Source: 2-02-FULL-48-14 sp041645035 (GTDB lineage Bacteria; Patescibacteriota; Gracilibacteria; UBA1369; 2-02-FULL-48-14). Taken from it: 46,880 nt of DNA. The notes under the pieces are model-generated. The model saw only the letters and a list, made by a program, of their open reading frames with translations. It was not told the DNA's origin and searched no databases. This document shows, one piece after another, positions 22,594-30,521 of the stretch. The first letter of the stretch is position 1, and the number at the start of each line of letters is the position of its first letter. The stretch is taken from NCBI GenBank assembly GCA_041645035.1, contig JBAZQU010000007.1:1-46880 (forward strand), in the 5' to 3' direction. A program made the translations under genes and the position numbers.

Positions 22594-23847
22594 TCATCTA
22601 CGTTCGATCTTCGCGCCAAGACTGCGGAGTTTTTCGTCGAGGCGTTCGTAGCCGCGGTCGATGTAGTTGATGTCGCTGATCAGGGTGGTTCCTTCCGCGA
22701 TGAGTGCGGCGAGGACCATGGCGGCGCCGGCACGGATGTCGCAACTCGCAATGGGAGCGGCTTTGAGCGGAGTGGGGCCTGTGATAGTGGCTTGATGAGG
22801 ATTGAGGAGCTCGGTGTTCGCGTCCATATTTTCCAATTCCGGAAGGTAGTTGAGGCGGCCTTCAAACAAAGTTTCGTGAATACGACTCGTCCCTTCGCAC
22901 TGAGTAAGAAGAACGGCGAAGGGGGCTTGGAGATCCGTCGCGAATCCCGGGTAAACAGATGTTTGAAGTTTTTCTATTGCGTGAAGAGGGCCGTGGGGAA
23001 GTATATGGGCTTCATTTTCGCTCAATTCAAAACGGGCGCCTACTTCTTCGAGTTTTTGCCAAAAGCTGTCGAGTTGTTGGATGGGGCAGTTTTTTATGCG
23101 TACATCACCGTTTGTGAGTACCGCGGCCAGAGTGAGCGTGCCGGCTTCAAGATAATCCGGCGTCACCGTGTAATCGGCGCCCTTGAGCGGTTTGCCACCT
23201 TCAACAATTAGAGTATCGGTGCCGAGGCCTTTGATGTCGGCACCCATGGCGACCAAAAAACGGCAAAGGTCTTGCACGTGAGGTTCCATGGCGGCCCAAC
23301 GAATTTCGGTGGTGCCGGGAATGAGTGCGGCGGCCATCACGGCATTCTCGGTGGCGGTTACACTGGCTTCGGCCATAATAATTTTTGCGGCCTTGAGCTG
23401 CGTGGCCTTCAAGTGAATGGCCTCACTGCTTTCCACCACGCCGGCACCCAGTTTGGTGAGCGCATGAAGATGCGCGTGAACGGATCGCTTGCCGAGCACG
23501 CAACCTCCGGGATACGCCAACTCAACTTCGTGGAATCGGGCGAGCAAAGGTCCGAGTAACAAAATGGACGCACGCATATGTTTCACAAGGTCCGGATCAA
23601 TTTGAGAAGACTTCACTTGGGAGGGGTTCACCGTAACCGTGCCGTCGGAAAAACTCACCTCCGCGCCGAGGCCGGAAAGAATTCTTATAAAGGCGTGCAC
23701 ATCCGAAATGTCCGGCACGTTGTGTAAGACGCTGGTTGAGTCTGTTAGCAGCGTGGCAGCCAAAATGGGAAGAACGGCATTTTTAGAACCGCTGATGCTG
23801 ACTTCACCTTTGAGCGCCACTCCTCCTTGGACAACAAATTTCGGCAT
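22594..23847 (-). CDS. murA: UDP-N-acetylglucosamine 1-carboxyvinyltransferase
   Basis: 417 residues from ATG 23847. The longer frame adds 24 residues that the family does not have, and MPKFVVQGG is the normal start. MurA transfers enolpyruvate from PEP to UDP-GlcNAc, the first committed step of peptidoglycan synthesis, in the cytoplasm. Conserved SISGSKNAVLPILAA (substrate Lys/Asn), the active-site loop YPGGCVLGKRSVHAH with the catalytic Cys (fosfomycin target, present here) and PDYLEAGTL are all seen. An intact Cys suggests fosfomycin sensitivity; some lineages have Asp there. A small frame at 23862-24164 may precede it in an operon. Confidence 0.95.
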   Translation of the reverse strand: MPKFVVQGGVALKGEVSISGSKNAVLPILAATLLTDSTSVLHNVPDISDVHAFIRILSGLGAEVSFSDGTVTVNPSQVKSSQIDPDLVKHMRASILLLGPLLARFHEVELAYPGGCVLGKRSVHAHLHALTKLGAGVVESSEAIHLKATQLKAAKIIMAEASVTATENAVMAAALIPGTTEIRWAAMEPHVQDLCRFLVAMGADIKGLGTDTLIVEGGKPLKGADYTVTPDYLEAGTLTLAAVLTNGDVRIKNCPIQQLDSFWQKLEEVGARFELSENEAHILPHGPLHAIEKLQTSVYPGFATDLQAPFAVLLTQCEGTSRIHETLFEGRLNYLPELENMDANTELLNPHQATITGPTPLKAAPIASCDIRAGAAMVLAALIAEGTTLISDINYIDRGYERLDEKLRSLGAKIERR

Positions 23848-23861
23848 TTCGCTAGACTGAA

Positions 23862-24164
23862 TTAAAAGTGGAGCCACTCTAGCAAAAAACCATCCCCCAC
23901 GCCAGCACGAACTTCGCATTGATTATAGTTTACTTTAGGAGGACGCTTATTCGTTAAAATCCCGACTGAAATATGCTTCCCTCTGCTGTCCCAGAATTTC
24001 AGCATCAACGAGAGATCTTTCTCAACCGGGGGACAGACTATAGGGGAGTCTGCGCGGTTAAAAAGCCGGCTGAGAGTGCTGTTAGGGCGGGGGAGCTCCC
24101 CGGAAATCTCGTAACAACGGTGGAGGGGCTTTTTCTTGTTTGCGCCGACCGAGATGAAGTGCAT
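23862..24164 (-). CDS. Possible small hypothetical protein upstream of murA
   Basis: A frame of 100 codons, ending 15 nt before the murA start on the same strand. Composition is plausible for a small basic soluble protein (GANKKKPLHRCYEISGELPR; GVGDGFLLEWLHF). No Shine-Dalgarno, no family and no homologue come to mind. It fills what would otherwise be a 430-bp gap between murA and the tRNA-Tyr promoter. It may be a real leader gene of murA or a chance frame. Confidence 0.35.
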   Translation of the reverse strand: MHFISVGANKKKPLHRCYEISGELPRPNSTLSRLFNRADSPIVCPPVEKDLSLMLKFWDSRGKHISVGILTNKRPPKVNYNQCEVRAGVGDGFLLEWLHF

Positions 24165-24229
24165 GGAAGAATACTCCGCATCACGCGATGGTTGATGCAG
24201 GGAGTCATCAAAGAGTAATTCTCTTTTTG

Positions 24230-24257
24230 TTGAGATTTAGCCAAGATTCGTTATAAT
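24230..24257 (+). promoter_or_regulatory. Promoter of the interrupted chromosomal tRNA-Tyr
   Basis: -35 TTGAGA (24230-24235), 16-bp spacer, -10 TATAAT (24252-24257). A 35-nt block covering it differs at only two positions from the promoter of the element-borne tRNA-Tyr (34446-34473, minus strand), showing common descent. Confidence 0.75.
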
Positions 24258-24276
24258 CACTCCGCTTTATCAGCGT

Positions 24277-24349
24277 GGGTAGGTTCCAGAGTGGCCAAAT
24301 GGGGCGGACTGTAAATCCGCTGGCTCTGCCTTCGGGGGTTCGAATCCCT
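24277..24349 (+). pseudogene. tRNA-Tyr 5' fragment (host gene cut by element)
   Basis: 73 nt covering acceptor 5' strand (GGGTAGG), D-arm, anticodon arm with GTA, the long variable arm and the T-arm up to the att core AATCCCT. The matching acceptor 3' strand and CCA are not next to it but at 37994-38005. Element sequence after the core (ATGTACCG) leaves mismatches at pairs 1-72, 6-67 and 49-65, no encoded CCA and only four contiguous acceptor pairs, so a functional tRNA is unlikely. Joined to 37994-38005 it gives a perfect 85-nt tRNA-Tyr, with two G-T pairs. Confidence 0.85.
24343..24349 (+). repeat. attL core (AATCCCT)
   Basis: The 7-bp direct repeat shared with 37987-37993; the crossover must lie within it. 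The inner arm ACAAAGTT is at 24364-24371, 14 bp inside, and is the reverse complement of the arm at the other end. Confidence 0.75.
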
Positions 24350-24434
24350 ATGTACCGATTTCGACAAAGTTACACGACAACGGATTGTTTTGGAGTATTT
24401 GAAGAAGAATTTATGGATATAGTTTTGGTACATT

Positions 24435-24443
24435 TGCTATGAT
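24435..24443 (+). promoter_or_regulatory. Extended -10 promoter of cation-transporter operon
   Basis: TGCTATGAT (24435-24443) lies 34 nt before the HXXEE ATG at 24478. It is the first promoter inside the left end of the element. No clear -35. Confidence 0.5.
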
Positions 24444-24477
24444 TTACTCACGACTAAGTTCTTTACCACTGTAGACT

Positions 24478-24825
24478 ATGTTTAATCTCGAGTTTTTCTT
24501 CACAATTCTAGTTTGCATTCAAGTTCTCCACTCGATTGAAGAGCTTTCCGCAGGATTCCATAAAAAATTCCCACTGTTTAAGATGTCTTTCAAAACATTT
24601 CTGGCATTTGAAGCTTTTTTTCAAGGCTTCTTTCTTTTTGTGCTCTTCCAAAAATCATTGCCTTCACGGGAAATGCTCATGCACGTTTTTGCCTTACTTA
24701 TGTTCGCAAATGGGCTTTGGCACATTGTTTGGCTTGGAATTGTTAAAAAATACGTTCCAGGCGTAATTACCGCTCCACTCCATCTCATTACGTTTCTTGT
24801 GTTTTACTTCACGGTACTCGTATGA
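24478..24825 (+). CDS. HXXEE-domain membrane protein
   Basis: 115 residues, hydrophobic, with three or four membrane helices. The family motif is present as HSIEELSAGF (H-x-x-E-E), along with NGLWHIVW and PGVITAPLH, which recur in HXXEE proteins. The role of the family is unknown; the conserved His/Glu set inside a membrane suggests metal or proton handling. It is 30 nt upstream of a CDF transporter and probably co-transcribed, so a link to metal homeostasis is reasonable inference. Confidence 0.75.
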   Translation: MFNLEFFFTILVCIQVLHSIEELSAGFHKKFPLFKMSFKTFLAFEAFFQGFFLFVLFQKSLPSREMLMHVFALLMFANGLWHIVWLGIVKKYVPGVITAPLHLITFLVFYFTVLV

Positions 24826-24855
24826 ATTTAGCCATATAAGTGTAAATTAAGAGCA

Positions 24856-25728
24856 ATGAAAGAACACACTCACTCAGCAAATAACATCAAAACTGCGTTC
24901 CTACTCAATCTTTTTTTTACAATAGTAGAAGTAGTTGGGGGTTTGCTGACTAACAGTATAGCGATCCTTTCAGATGCGCTTCACGATTTTGGAGACTCTG
25001 TTGCTTTGGGGCTTTCACTCTACTTAGAAAAAAAGGCAACGAAGGAACGTAGCTCAACTTTCTCCTATGGATTCAAACGCTTATCTCTTCTAGCAGGGCT
25101 GACCAGTAGCCTTATTCTGATAGGAGGCTCTATCGTCATACTTTCCGAAGCTATTCCAAGGCTGATGACCCCTGAACACACCAACGCAAAGGGGATGCTG
25201 GGACTTGCAATACTGGGCATTGCTGTAAATGGTTTTGCAGCACTTCGCACTCGAGAAGGGAAAACTGTAAACGAGGAAGTGATTACGTGGCATCTACTCG
25301 AAGACATCCTGGGATGGGTTGCTGTGTTTGTAACGAGCCTTGTAATGCTGGCTTTTGATGTTCACATCCTAGACCCGCTACTTTCCATAGCGATTACGCT
25401 CTTTGTTTTGTGGAATGTTGGTAAAAAGCTCAAATATATTTTACAAATCTTCCTCCAAGCTGTTCCTAAAAACATTCCTATACGAGAAATTGAGAAAAGA
25501 CTCCGAGCCTTACCAAAAGTTAAATTGGTTCACGATACCCACCTTTGGACACTTGATGGAGAAAACCACGTTCTTTCCACGCATTTAGTGATTCAAAAGA
25601 GCCTCTCCATTACCGAAGCCCTAAGCTTAAAATGCAGCGCAAAAGAAGTGGTACAAAAAGCGGGCATTAGTCATGCAACCATCGAGATAGAGAAAGAAAA
25701 TGAAAGCTGTAATCTTAAAAAACATTGA
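24856..25728 (+). CDS. Cation diffusion facilitator (CzcD/ZitB-like Zn2+ efflux)
   Basis: 290 residues with six membrane helices and a cytoplasmic C-terminal domain, the usual CDF layout. Metal site A is complete: SDALHDFGDSVALG (H..D) in TM2 and HLLEDILGWVAV (H..D) in TM5. The His at both helices predicts Zn2+ (or Cd2+/Co2+) export against a proton gradient. The N-terminal HTHS may also bind metal. The C-terminal domain (VKLVHDTHLWTLDGENHVLSTH) carries the His-rich dimer interface. The stop is 2 nt from the start of the next transporter-like gene, so the two are likely translated together. Confidence 0.92.
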   Translation: MKEHTHSANNIKTAFLLNLFFTIVEVVGGLLTNSIAILSDALHDFGDSVALGLSLYLEKKATKERSSTFSYGFKRLSLLAGLTSSLILIGGSIVILSEAIPRLMTPEHTNAKGMLGLAILGIAVNGFAALRTREGKTVNEEVITWHLLEDILGWVAVFVTSLVMLAFDVHILDPLLSIAITLFVLWNVGKKLKYILQIFLQAVPKNIPIREIEKRLRALPKVKLVHDTHLWTLDGENHVLSTHLVIQKSLSITEALSLKCSAKEVVQKAGISHATIEIEKENESCNLKKH

Positions 25729-25730
25729 AT

Positions 25731-26339
25731 ATGAAGTCTCCGCTTCTCCAAAAAGCCCTCAACCTCTCTTACTTCACCGTAGCGTATAACATTTTGGAAG
25801 GGGTTATTTCAATTGCCCTTAGTCTCTTTACAGGTAGCATTGCACTACTGGGTTTTGGCGTGGATAGTTTTATAGAGTCCATCTCGGGGAGTGTTATGAT
25901 TTGGAGGTTTACTCAACACACAGTGAGTGAAGAGGAGGAGGAAAGAATTGAGAAAAAGGCGGCTAGACTCGTGGGATACAGTTTCTTTTTGCTCGGTGCT
26001 TACATACTCTTTGAATCTGTGAAAGATCTTTACCTTGGGGAGGCTCCCGAGCCAAGTGTGGCTGGAATTATAATTGCTGTTTTGTCTTTGATAATCATGC
26101 CCTGGCTGGCTCACTCCAAAAGAAAGGTTGGGAAACTGCTTAAAAGTAAAAGCCTAGTTGCAGATTCGCAGCAGACTTTTATTTGTACGCTCATGTCCAT
26201 TGCTTTATTTTTCGGGCTAGGACTTCATTTCTTCTTCGGATTATGGTGGGCAGACTCCGTGGCAGGTCTCTTTTTTACACTGTTAACTTTCAAAGAAGGG
26301 TATACAACCTTGAAAGAAGAAAAAATGTGTGACTGCTAA
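25731..26339 (+). CDS. CDF-like cation transporter, short form
   Basis: 202 residues from ATG 25731 (the longer frame would use a TTG at 25725 that overlaps the previous stop). It has five or six membrane helices. GSIALLGFGVDSFIESISGS is the CDF site-A helix (G-D version, as in TMEM163/YdfM-like proteins) and SLVADSQQTFICTLMS the matching TM5 site. It lacks the C-terminal cytoplasmic domain and ends in EEKMCDC, a possible metal-binding tail. It may pair with the full CDF protein upstream. The two genes and HXXEE form the first operon of the element: cation efflux cargo. Confidence 0.82.
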   Translation: MKSPLLQKALNLSYFTVAYNILEGVISIALSLFTGSIALLGFGVDSFIESISGSVMIWRFTQHTVSEEEEERIEKKAARLVGYSFFLLGAYILFESVKDLYLGEAPEPSVAGIIIAVLSLIIMPWLAHSKRKVGKLLKSKSLVADSQQTFICTLMSIALFFGLGLHFFFGLWWADSVAGLFFTLLTFKEGYTTLKEEKMCDC

Positions 26340-26423
26340 ATTATGAATCGAATTTTTTTACCGTGATATGGTATCCAATTCCGAATAGTGACCAGCAGAT
26401 ATGATAAATCTCATGCCATACGC

Positions 26424-27341
26424 TTAAAATTCCACCTTCTCTTGTAAGTCCTCCAAGCGGTTCTGCGTGTAGATCGCTGTCGTTTGAATGTTTGAGTGGC
26501 CGAGAATTTGAGCCAGCCCCACAATGTCGCTGGGGTTGTGTTTGAGGTAGCTGTAAGCGAAGGTGTGCCGTAGCGCATGAGGATGGCAGTGGATTCCTGC
26601 TTTCTTGGCGTAAAAGTCCAGAATCTTATTCAGCGTAACAGGGATTTTAAGCCCGCCTCTTTGTCCAACGAACAATGCGCCCTCGCTTGGGTTTGCCTTT
26701 GTGTATTCAAGCAGCAAGGGGCGGATTGTGCTGTTCAAGGGCACGCTCCTGGTTTTGTTTCCCTTCCCCGATCGAATGAGTGCGAAGCCTTTTCTTTCCG
26801 TGATTTCGATGTCCTCTCGCTTGAGAGCGATTACCTCGGAAGCTCTTAATCCAGCACCAAGCATGAGTTGGACAATCGCCTCGTCTCGCAAATTGTTTCG
26901 GATTTCAATTTCTCGTAGCAATTTACGACAATCTGATTCCGTTAAGGATTTGGGAGCAAGAGGCTGAACTTGAGGAGCTTTTAGTTTTCGGAAAGGCTCG
27001 TGATCGAGTAGCTTCAGTTCCTTTGCTTCTTTCACAAGTTCCCTCAAGCTGGAGAGTCTTCGTATAATGGTCTTTGGAGAAAGTCCTGCTTTTTCAGAAT
27101 CGTCACGATATGCTTGGAGTGCAGAATTTGTAATAAAGCGCACGACAAAGGTTTCCTTGAATCGTGCCTCGTACCACACTATGAAATGGGCAATATCCGA
27201 GAATAAAGCTTTTTTGGAATTGTGACTTAAATCCCTTGAAGCCAAGTTTTGAAGTAGCGTTTCGTGCTGTCCAATAAAGCTTTCAATTTTATTTATAGAG
27301 TTCTGGGGGAGATAACCGTTAAGTATAAGGGTGTTTTGCAT
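26424..27341 (-). CDS. Tyrosine recombinase (XerC/D-like)
   Basis: 305 residues. SAM-like N-terminal core-binding domain at about 15-110, catalytic domain 125-300. The catalytic set is complete: R166 (GAGLRASEV), K193 (SGKGNKTRS), H255 and R258 (HPHALRHTFA), H282 (LGHSNIQTT) and Y291 (IYTQ). It is therefore an active-type integrase or Xer relative. It is not next to the element's ends, so it more likely resolves multimers or moves smaller cassettes than drives integration of this element. The start follows a TTTAACCCC leader. The palindrome TAAATAATG-CA-CATTATTTA lies 21 bp upstream. Confidence 0.92.
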   Translation of the reverse strand: MQNTLILNGYLPQNSINKIESFIGQHETLLQNLASRDLSHNSKKALFSDIAHFIVWYEARFKETFVVRFITNSALQAYRDDSEKAGLSPKTIIRRLSSLRELVKEAKELKLLDHEPFRKLKAPQVQPLAPKSLTESDCRKLLREIEIRNNLRDEAIVQLMLGAGLRASEVIALKREDIEITERKGFALIRSGKGNKTRSVPLNSTIRPLLLEYTKANPSEGALFVGQRGGLKIPVTLNKILDFYAKKAGIHCHPHALRHTFAYSYLKHNPSDIVGLAQILGHSNIQTTAIYTQNRLEDLQEKVEF

Positions 27342-27361
27342 GAGATTGGGGTTAAACTGTA

Positions 27362-27381
27362 TAAATAATGCACATTATTTA
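27362..27381. promoter_or_regulatory. Inverted repeat upstream of tyrosine recombinase
   Basis: TAAATAATG (27362-27370) and CATTATTTA (27373-27381), 9-bp arms with a 2-bp centre. It overlaps the expected promoter of the recombinase gene, so it may be an operator. A recombination site is less likely because Xer sites have a 6-8 bp centre. Confidence 0.45.
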
Positions 27382-27392
27382 GCGAAATTTTT

Positions 27393-27668
27393 TTAAGTTC
27401 GGGTCTTTAAGAACAAGTCCATAAGCCCCTGCTTCAGCTCCAAAGTGGACAGGTTTATATTGTCCACAATGAAATCCGCCATGTGGGCGTATGGGATTTT
27501 GCTTTTGAGAAAACCCCGCTTTTGCTCTTCAAGCTGTTTCTTGATTTTGTGGACTACCTCGATCTTGCTTTGCAGCTCTTCTGTGTACCCAGCATCCACC
27601 CAGTCGTTGTGAAGCGTATTCTCCAACTTCCAAAGCAAACCCAGCCTCTTTAGGTCTGACTTGTTCAT
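27393..27668 (-). CDS. Hypothetical helical protein
   Basis: 91 residues from ATG 27668; an upstream in-frame TTG would add four. It is highly charged and helical, with a central coiled-coil-like stretch (SKIEVVHKIKKQLEEQKRGF), no membrane segment and no Cys. No family is recognised. It is upstream of the tyrosine recombinase on the same strand and may be an accessory protein or regulator of it. Its promoter region contains the CAGGTT-type motif shared with the SLH gene, and palindrome copy 1. Confidence 0.6.
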   Translation of the reverse strand: MNKSDLKRLGLLWKLENTLHNDWVDAGYTEELQSKIEVVHKIKKQLEEQKRGFLKSKIPYAHMADFIVDNINLSTLELKQGLMDLFLKTRT

Positions 27669-27713
27669 ACTGTACGCCAAGCCAGCGAACGAGCTGCCCG
27701 CTGTGACTTAACG

Positions 27714-27737
27714 CTTATATTTTAGTTTCAGGTTGGG
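27714..27737 (-). promoter_or_regulatory. Shared promoter motif, copy 1
   Basis: The 16-bp TTAGTTTCAGGTTGGG (27722-27737) is identical to 28828-28843. On the minus strand each copy is followed within a few bases by a -10-like TATAAG/TATAAA. The common layout suggests one element-specific regulator. Confidence 0.5.
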
Positions 27738-27752
27738 GAAAGGACAAGAAAG

Positions 27753-27776
27753 AAACTATTAAAATTTTAATAGTTT
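27753..27776. repeat. Element palindrome copy 1
   Basis: AAACTATTAAAA followed by TTTTAATAGTTT: a perfect 24-bp palindrome. It lies 10 bp after the SLH gene stop and upstream of the 91-residue hypothetical. Family consensus TATTAAA-NN-TTTAATA. Confidence 0.8.
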
Positions 27777-27785
27777 GAGGCCGTG

Positions 27786-28799
27786 TCACTCTTCTTCTTG
27801 CCCATACTCGGAGAAGTCGTTCAAGTCATTCTCGGAAACAATCATTGCTCTGTAAATATTTTCGCTGACTCCTCCTCTTGTCATTTGAGCCTCAACTCCA
27901 AAAGAAGCTCCATCCTCCTCAAGCAGTCCTTTGTCTTTTGCGACTTCAACGTAAGGTGCAAACCATTCACTCGTGCTAACATCGTCAAAAGGAGGTTCGC
28001 TCACTTCCTCTGAAATGGAGTATCCTTGAGAATTTACCAGCATTTTTATTGCTTCCACTTTGTTGACTTCGCTTTCAGGCTTAAAAGTTCCGTCGGGGTA
28101 TCCATCCACCCATCCTTCTGATTTTGCATAACAAACATAAGGTGCGTACCAGTCAGTGGTCACGTCTGGGAAGCAGTCGCTGTACTCTTCAAGACTTGGG
28201 GTGACACCTTTCCCTCCGACAAGAATTTTAAGTAATTCAGCTCTATTCACGGTGTTATCGGGTTGAAAAGTTCCATCTGGATAGCCGCTAATTACCCCCG
28301 CATCATAAAGATATTCAATAGCCTCTTGGTTTTTATTACCAGAAATATCACTTAAATTAACCTGTGGGACTGTTTCAACTTCCTGTGCTACACCAACAGA
28401 AACACCTTCTTCGCAAGGACCGTAGTAGGAGTGGATGATTGCGCTATATGCGTCAACATAAATTGTATATGAAGCTGCTATTTCGGAATAAAGGCCAACT
28501 GTATAGTAATATCCATCTGAATCTATATCACCGTTCGACTCATATTCAGCCATCAGCTCTTGGAACCCATCCAGTGAATCCTTGGTAGCATCTATTTTTT
28601 TATCAAGAGAGTTGATAATGATGACAATCAGACTACATTCTCCATTTTCATAATATATTTCTGCATCTTCTAAATCTTCCGAGGTAGAATCTTCTGCCTC
28701 CTTTACAAAGTCGGTCACAACAGCAGAAACCACTGGGGCAAACATTAAAATCGTAGCCATGCCCAGGGCAATTTTATTGAAAGTGTTAAGTTTATACAT
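27786..28799 (-). CDS. S-layer homology (SLH) domain protein
   Basis: 337 residues. A signal peptide is at about 1-27 (ALGMATILMFAPVVSA). A helical acidic region of about 110 residues with two Cys follows, then three SLH modules (about 150-205, 206-268, 269-325), with GYPDGTFQPDNTVNRAELLK and GYPDGTFKPESEVNKVEAIK as the core of the first two. SLH triplets bind pyruvylated secondary wall polymers and hold the protein on the cell surface. The third module is more diverged. An SLH protein as mobile-element cargo suggests surface modification. The start follows a TTTTTAACCC leader, and the 16-bp CAGGTT promoter motif lies just upstream. Confidence 0.9.
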   Translation of the reverse strand: MYKLNTFNKIALGMATILMFAPVVSAVVTDFVKEAEDSTSEDLEDAEIYYENGECSLIVIIINSLDKKIDATKDSLDGFQELMAEYESNGDIDSDGYYYTVGLYSEIAASYTIYVDAYSAIIHSYYGPCEEGVSVGVAQEVETVPQVNLSDISGNKNQEAIEYLYDAGVISGYPDGTFQPDNTVNRAELLKILVGGKGVTPSLEEYSDCFPDVTTDWYAPYVCYAKSEGWVDGYPDGTFKPESEVNKVEAIKMLVNSQGYSISEEVSEPPFDDVSTSEWFAPYVEVAKDKGLLEEDGASFGVEAQMTRGGVSENIYRAMIVSENDLNDFSEYGQEEE

Positions 28800-28819
28800 G
28801 AGGTCAGGGTTAAAAATAA

Positions 28820-28843
28820 TTTATACGTTAGTTTCAGGTTGGG
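28820..28843 (-). promoter_or_regulatory. Shared promoter motif, copy 2
   Basis: TTAGTTTCAGGTTGGG at 28828-28843, upstream of the SLH gene start, next to a minus-strand TATAAA (28820-28825). Identical over 16 bp to copy 1. Confidence 0.5.
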
Positions 28844-28849
28844 AAGAGA

Positions 28850-29218
28850 TCAACCTTGAATTGAACTTATGATTTTGGCTTCGATTTTTGCGTTCGCCTT
28901 CTTAGTCTGGTCTCCAAGAAAGAAAAGGTCGTAGAACAGCTTTAATCCGCTTAAAATAATCCCAAACCCGCCGATTGCGATTATGGTTTGATCGAGTGTG
29001 AACCACATAGCGATAAAGAAAATTATCGCTACAAAGTGAAAGCCAGCCCAATCCGTTCTCCCTAAGTAAGCTTGATGGACTCCGATTCCACCGAGAAAGA
29101 ACCAGAGCAAATAGGCTATGCCTGTGGACTTCTTTTGTTTGTCGTACTCCATGTGTAACAGTTGCAAGTCTTTTGCGGACATTTTTTGCTTGAGCTTGAT
29201 GGGGTCTGGTTTTTCCAT
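28850..29218 (-). CDS. TM2-domain membrane protein
   Basis: 122 residues. The TM2 signature is clear: AYLLWFFLGGIGVHQAYLGR (Gly-Gly-x-Gly-x-His-x-x-Tyr-Leu-Gly) followed by a second and third hydrophobic segment (FVAIIFFIAMWFTL, AIGGFGIILSGLKLFYDLFF). TM2 proteins are small membrane proteins of unknown molecular role in bacteria. The first 40 residues are charged and cytoplasmic. It lies between the zinc-ribbon membrane protein and the SLH gene on the same strand, so the three may form one transcription unit. Confidence 0.85.
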   Translation of the reverse strand: MEKPDPIKLKQKMSAKDLQLLHMEYDKQKKSTGIAYLLWFFLGGIGVHQAYLGRTDWAGFHFVAIIFFIAMWFTLDQTIIAIGGFGIILSGLKLFYDLFFLGDQTKKANAKIEAKIISSIQG

Positions 29219-29243
29219 ACAATAAAAGGGTTAATGGATGAGG

Positions 29244-30320
29244 TTAATTCTTTAGGCTGTTGATCTCGCTTTGTAGCTCGTTGATTTCCCCCTGCCAAAC
29301 ATTGATAAAAAATTGGTCTTTATTTGCATTCATGTTCCCAGCGGCAAAGTACATATCGTTGATTCGCTGATACTCCTCAAAAGGAGAATCGAAAGTCTCA
29401 ATGTACCCTTCTAGTTTGCTTATTTCAGCCTCCAGACCGTTAATTTTGGTTTCGAGTTCCCTGACTGCTTGCTCTTCTTCTTCCGCTATTCGTTCAGCCT
29501 GTTCTTCTTCTGTCTCATTACGTTCAATTGTAAATTCCAAAGAGTTTTCTTTATATTTATTGGTTGCAAGAATTTCAAAAGTGCTCTTTGTGCTTTCTAG
29601 GCTTAAAATTGCTGAATAAACTCCGTCGCTATTGTTCACTTCATACTGTTCTGTGCCATATTGATCTGAAACCGACACTGTATCTGTATCAGTAGCGGTA
29701 AATTCCAACAAATAACTTGAGGCATCTCCTTGCTTATCTAAATTGCTGATGATTTCTATACTTGGTTCAGGGAATTCTTCTGCTATTTGCGCTTCTTCTT
29801 CCGCTTGAATCCTAGCTCTTTCTGCTTGTACTCCTTCGATTGCCACTAACACAATAAAGAAAACTACTACGCCACTTAGTATCAGTCTAAAGATGTATTT
29901 TTTGTAATCTTTGAACCTGTTTATAAATACGGTTTCACCTTTGTTTGGATGCAACCATATACCAATTAAAGGAATAAAGAAGCCAAAAAGGGGCGTTATA
30001 GATCGCCCAATAAAAAATGATATTACTACCGCTATCCATAGAGTTGTTACGTTTTCTTTTCTTTTTTCCTCTGCGAAATATGCCTCTTTTTCTTTACCCG
30101 ACAGACTGGCAATATATTTTTCCTTCTCTTCTTGTTTTCTCTTGGCTTCTTCCTCTCTCTCTTCTTGTAGTTTTTTCTGTTTTTCTTCTGCTAATTTCCT
30201 ACTAAAACGGGCTCTAGCGTCTTTTGTAGTTAGGTCTTTTTTACAATGTTTGCAGATTATAGCCTCGTCTTGCACTTCTTCTGCGCAATATGGGCATATT
30301 TTTGGGTGTTCTGAGTCCAT
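29244..30320 (-). CDS. Zinc-ribbon membrane protein with coiled coils
   Basis: 358 residues. The N-terminal zinc ribbon has two CxxC pairs (ICPYCAEEVQDEAIICKHCK). A long charged coiled coil follows (about 40-90, KLAEEKQKKLQEEREEE type), then two membrane helices (about 92-125 and 145-165, LILSGVVVFFIVLVAI). After these come a beta-type extracellular domain (TATDTDTVSVSDQYG, TKSTFEILATNKYKE) and a C-terminal coiled coil (ETKINGLEAEISKLEGYIE). Such ribbon-membrane proteins are widespread with unknown roles. It is the first gene of the minus-strand ribbon-TM2-SLH series. The non-coding 830-bp block lies upstream. The start follows TTTTAACCC. Confidence 0.75.
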   Translation of the reverse strand: MDSEHPKICPYCAEEVQDEAIICKHCKKDLTTKDARARFSRKLAEEKQKKLQEEREEEAKRKQEEKEKYIASLSGKEKEAYFAEEKRKENVTTLWIAVVISFFIGRSITPLFGFFIPLIGIWLHPNKGETVFINRFKDYKKYIFRLILSGVVVFFIVLVAIEGVQAERARIQAEEEAQIAEEFPEPSIEIISNLDKQGDASSYLLEFTATDTDTVSVSDQYGTEQYEVNNSDGVYSAILSLESTKSTFEILATNKYKENSLEFTIERNETEEEQAERIAEEEEQAVRELETKINGLEAEISKLEGYIETFDSPFEEYQRINDMYFAAGNMNANKDQFFINVWQGEINELQSEINSLKN

Positions 30321-30344
30321 GTTATTTGGGTTAAAAGCAAAAAG

Positions 30345-30476
30345 GACAGCTGGTGCGCAACATCAACGGTTAGACACGAGGTCTACCCAATTGTGAAGTC
30401 CAGCTGCCCAGCCTTACCCACAAATGGGGGACGGAGCAGCAGACCTCATGAACAATCGTCAATGTTGCGCAGCTCG
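30345..30476. ncRNA. Candidate structured RNA or cruciform
   Basis: An outer stem of TGCGCAACAT (from 30353) with ATGTTGCGCA (ending 30471), both flanked by AGCT-type sequence. Inside it a second stem GAGGTCT with AGACCTC, and within that a hairpin CCCA-CAAA-TGGG. Nested complementary arms over 130 nt suggest a structured RNA on one strand. I recognise no known RNA family and cannot decide the strand. Confidence 0.35.
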
Positions 30477-30521
30477 ATTATACTGACTCTCGCTCAGAAT
30501 TCAACCGTGGCTGGCTGGTGG

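Noticed and set aside
22558..23211. 217-codon plus-strand frame
   Set aside because: Antisense to murA; no protein features of its own.
24277..24360. A second intact tRNA-Tyr at the left end
   Set aside because: The T-stem and acceptor cannot be closed with the sequence that follows (mismatches 1-72, 6-67, 49-65, no CCA). The true 3' end is at 37994-38005.
27362..27381. dif-like Xer site next to the tyrosine recombinase
   Set aside because: The centre between arms is only 2 bp, while Xer sites have 6-8 bp and different arms; operator is simpler.
30345..30476. SRP RNA or 6S RNA
   Set aside because: GGAGCAGC near 30433 recalls SRP RNA, but the GTCAG/GGAA apical signature is missing and the fold does not match; no known family could be assigned.
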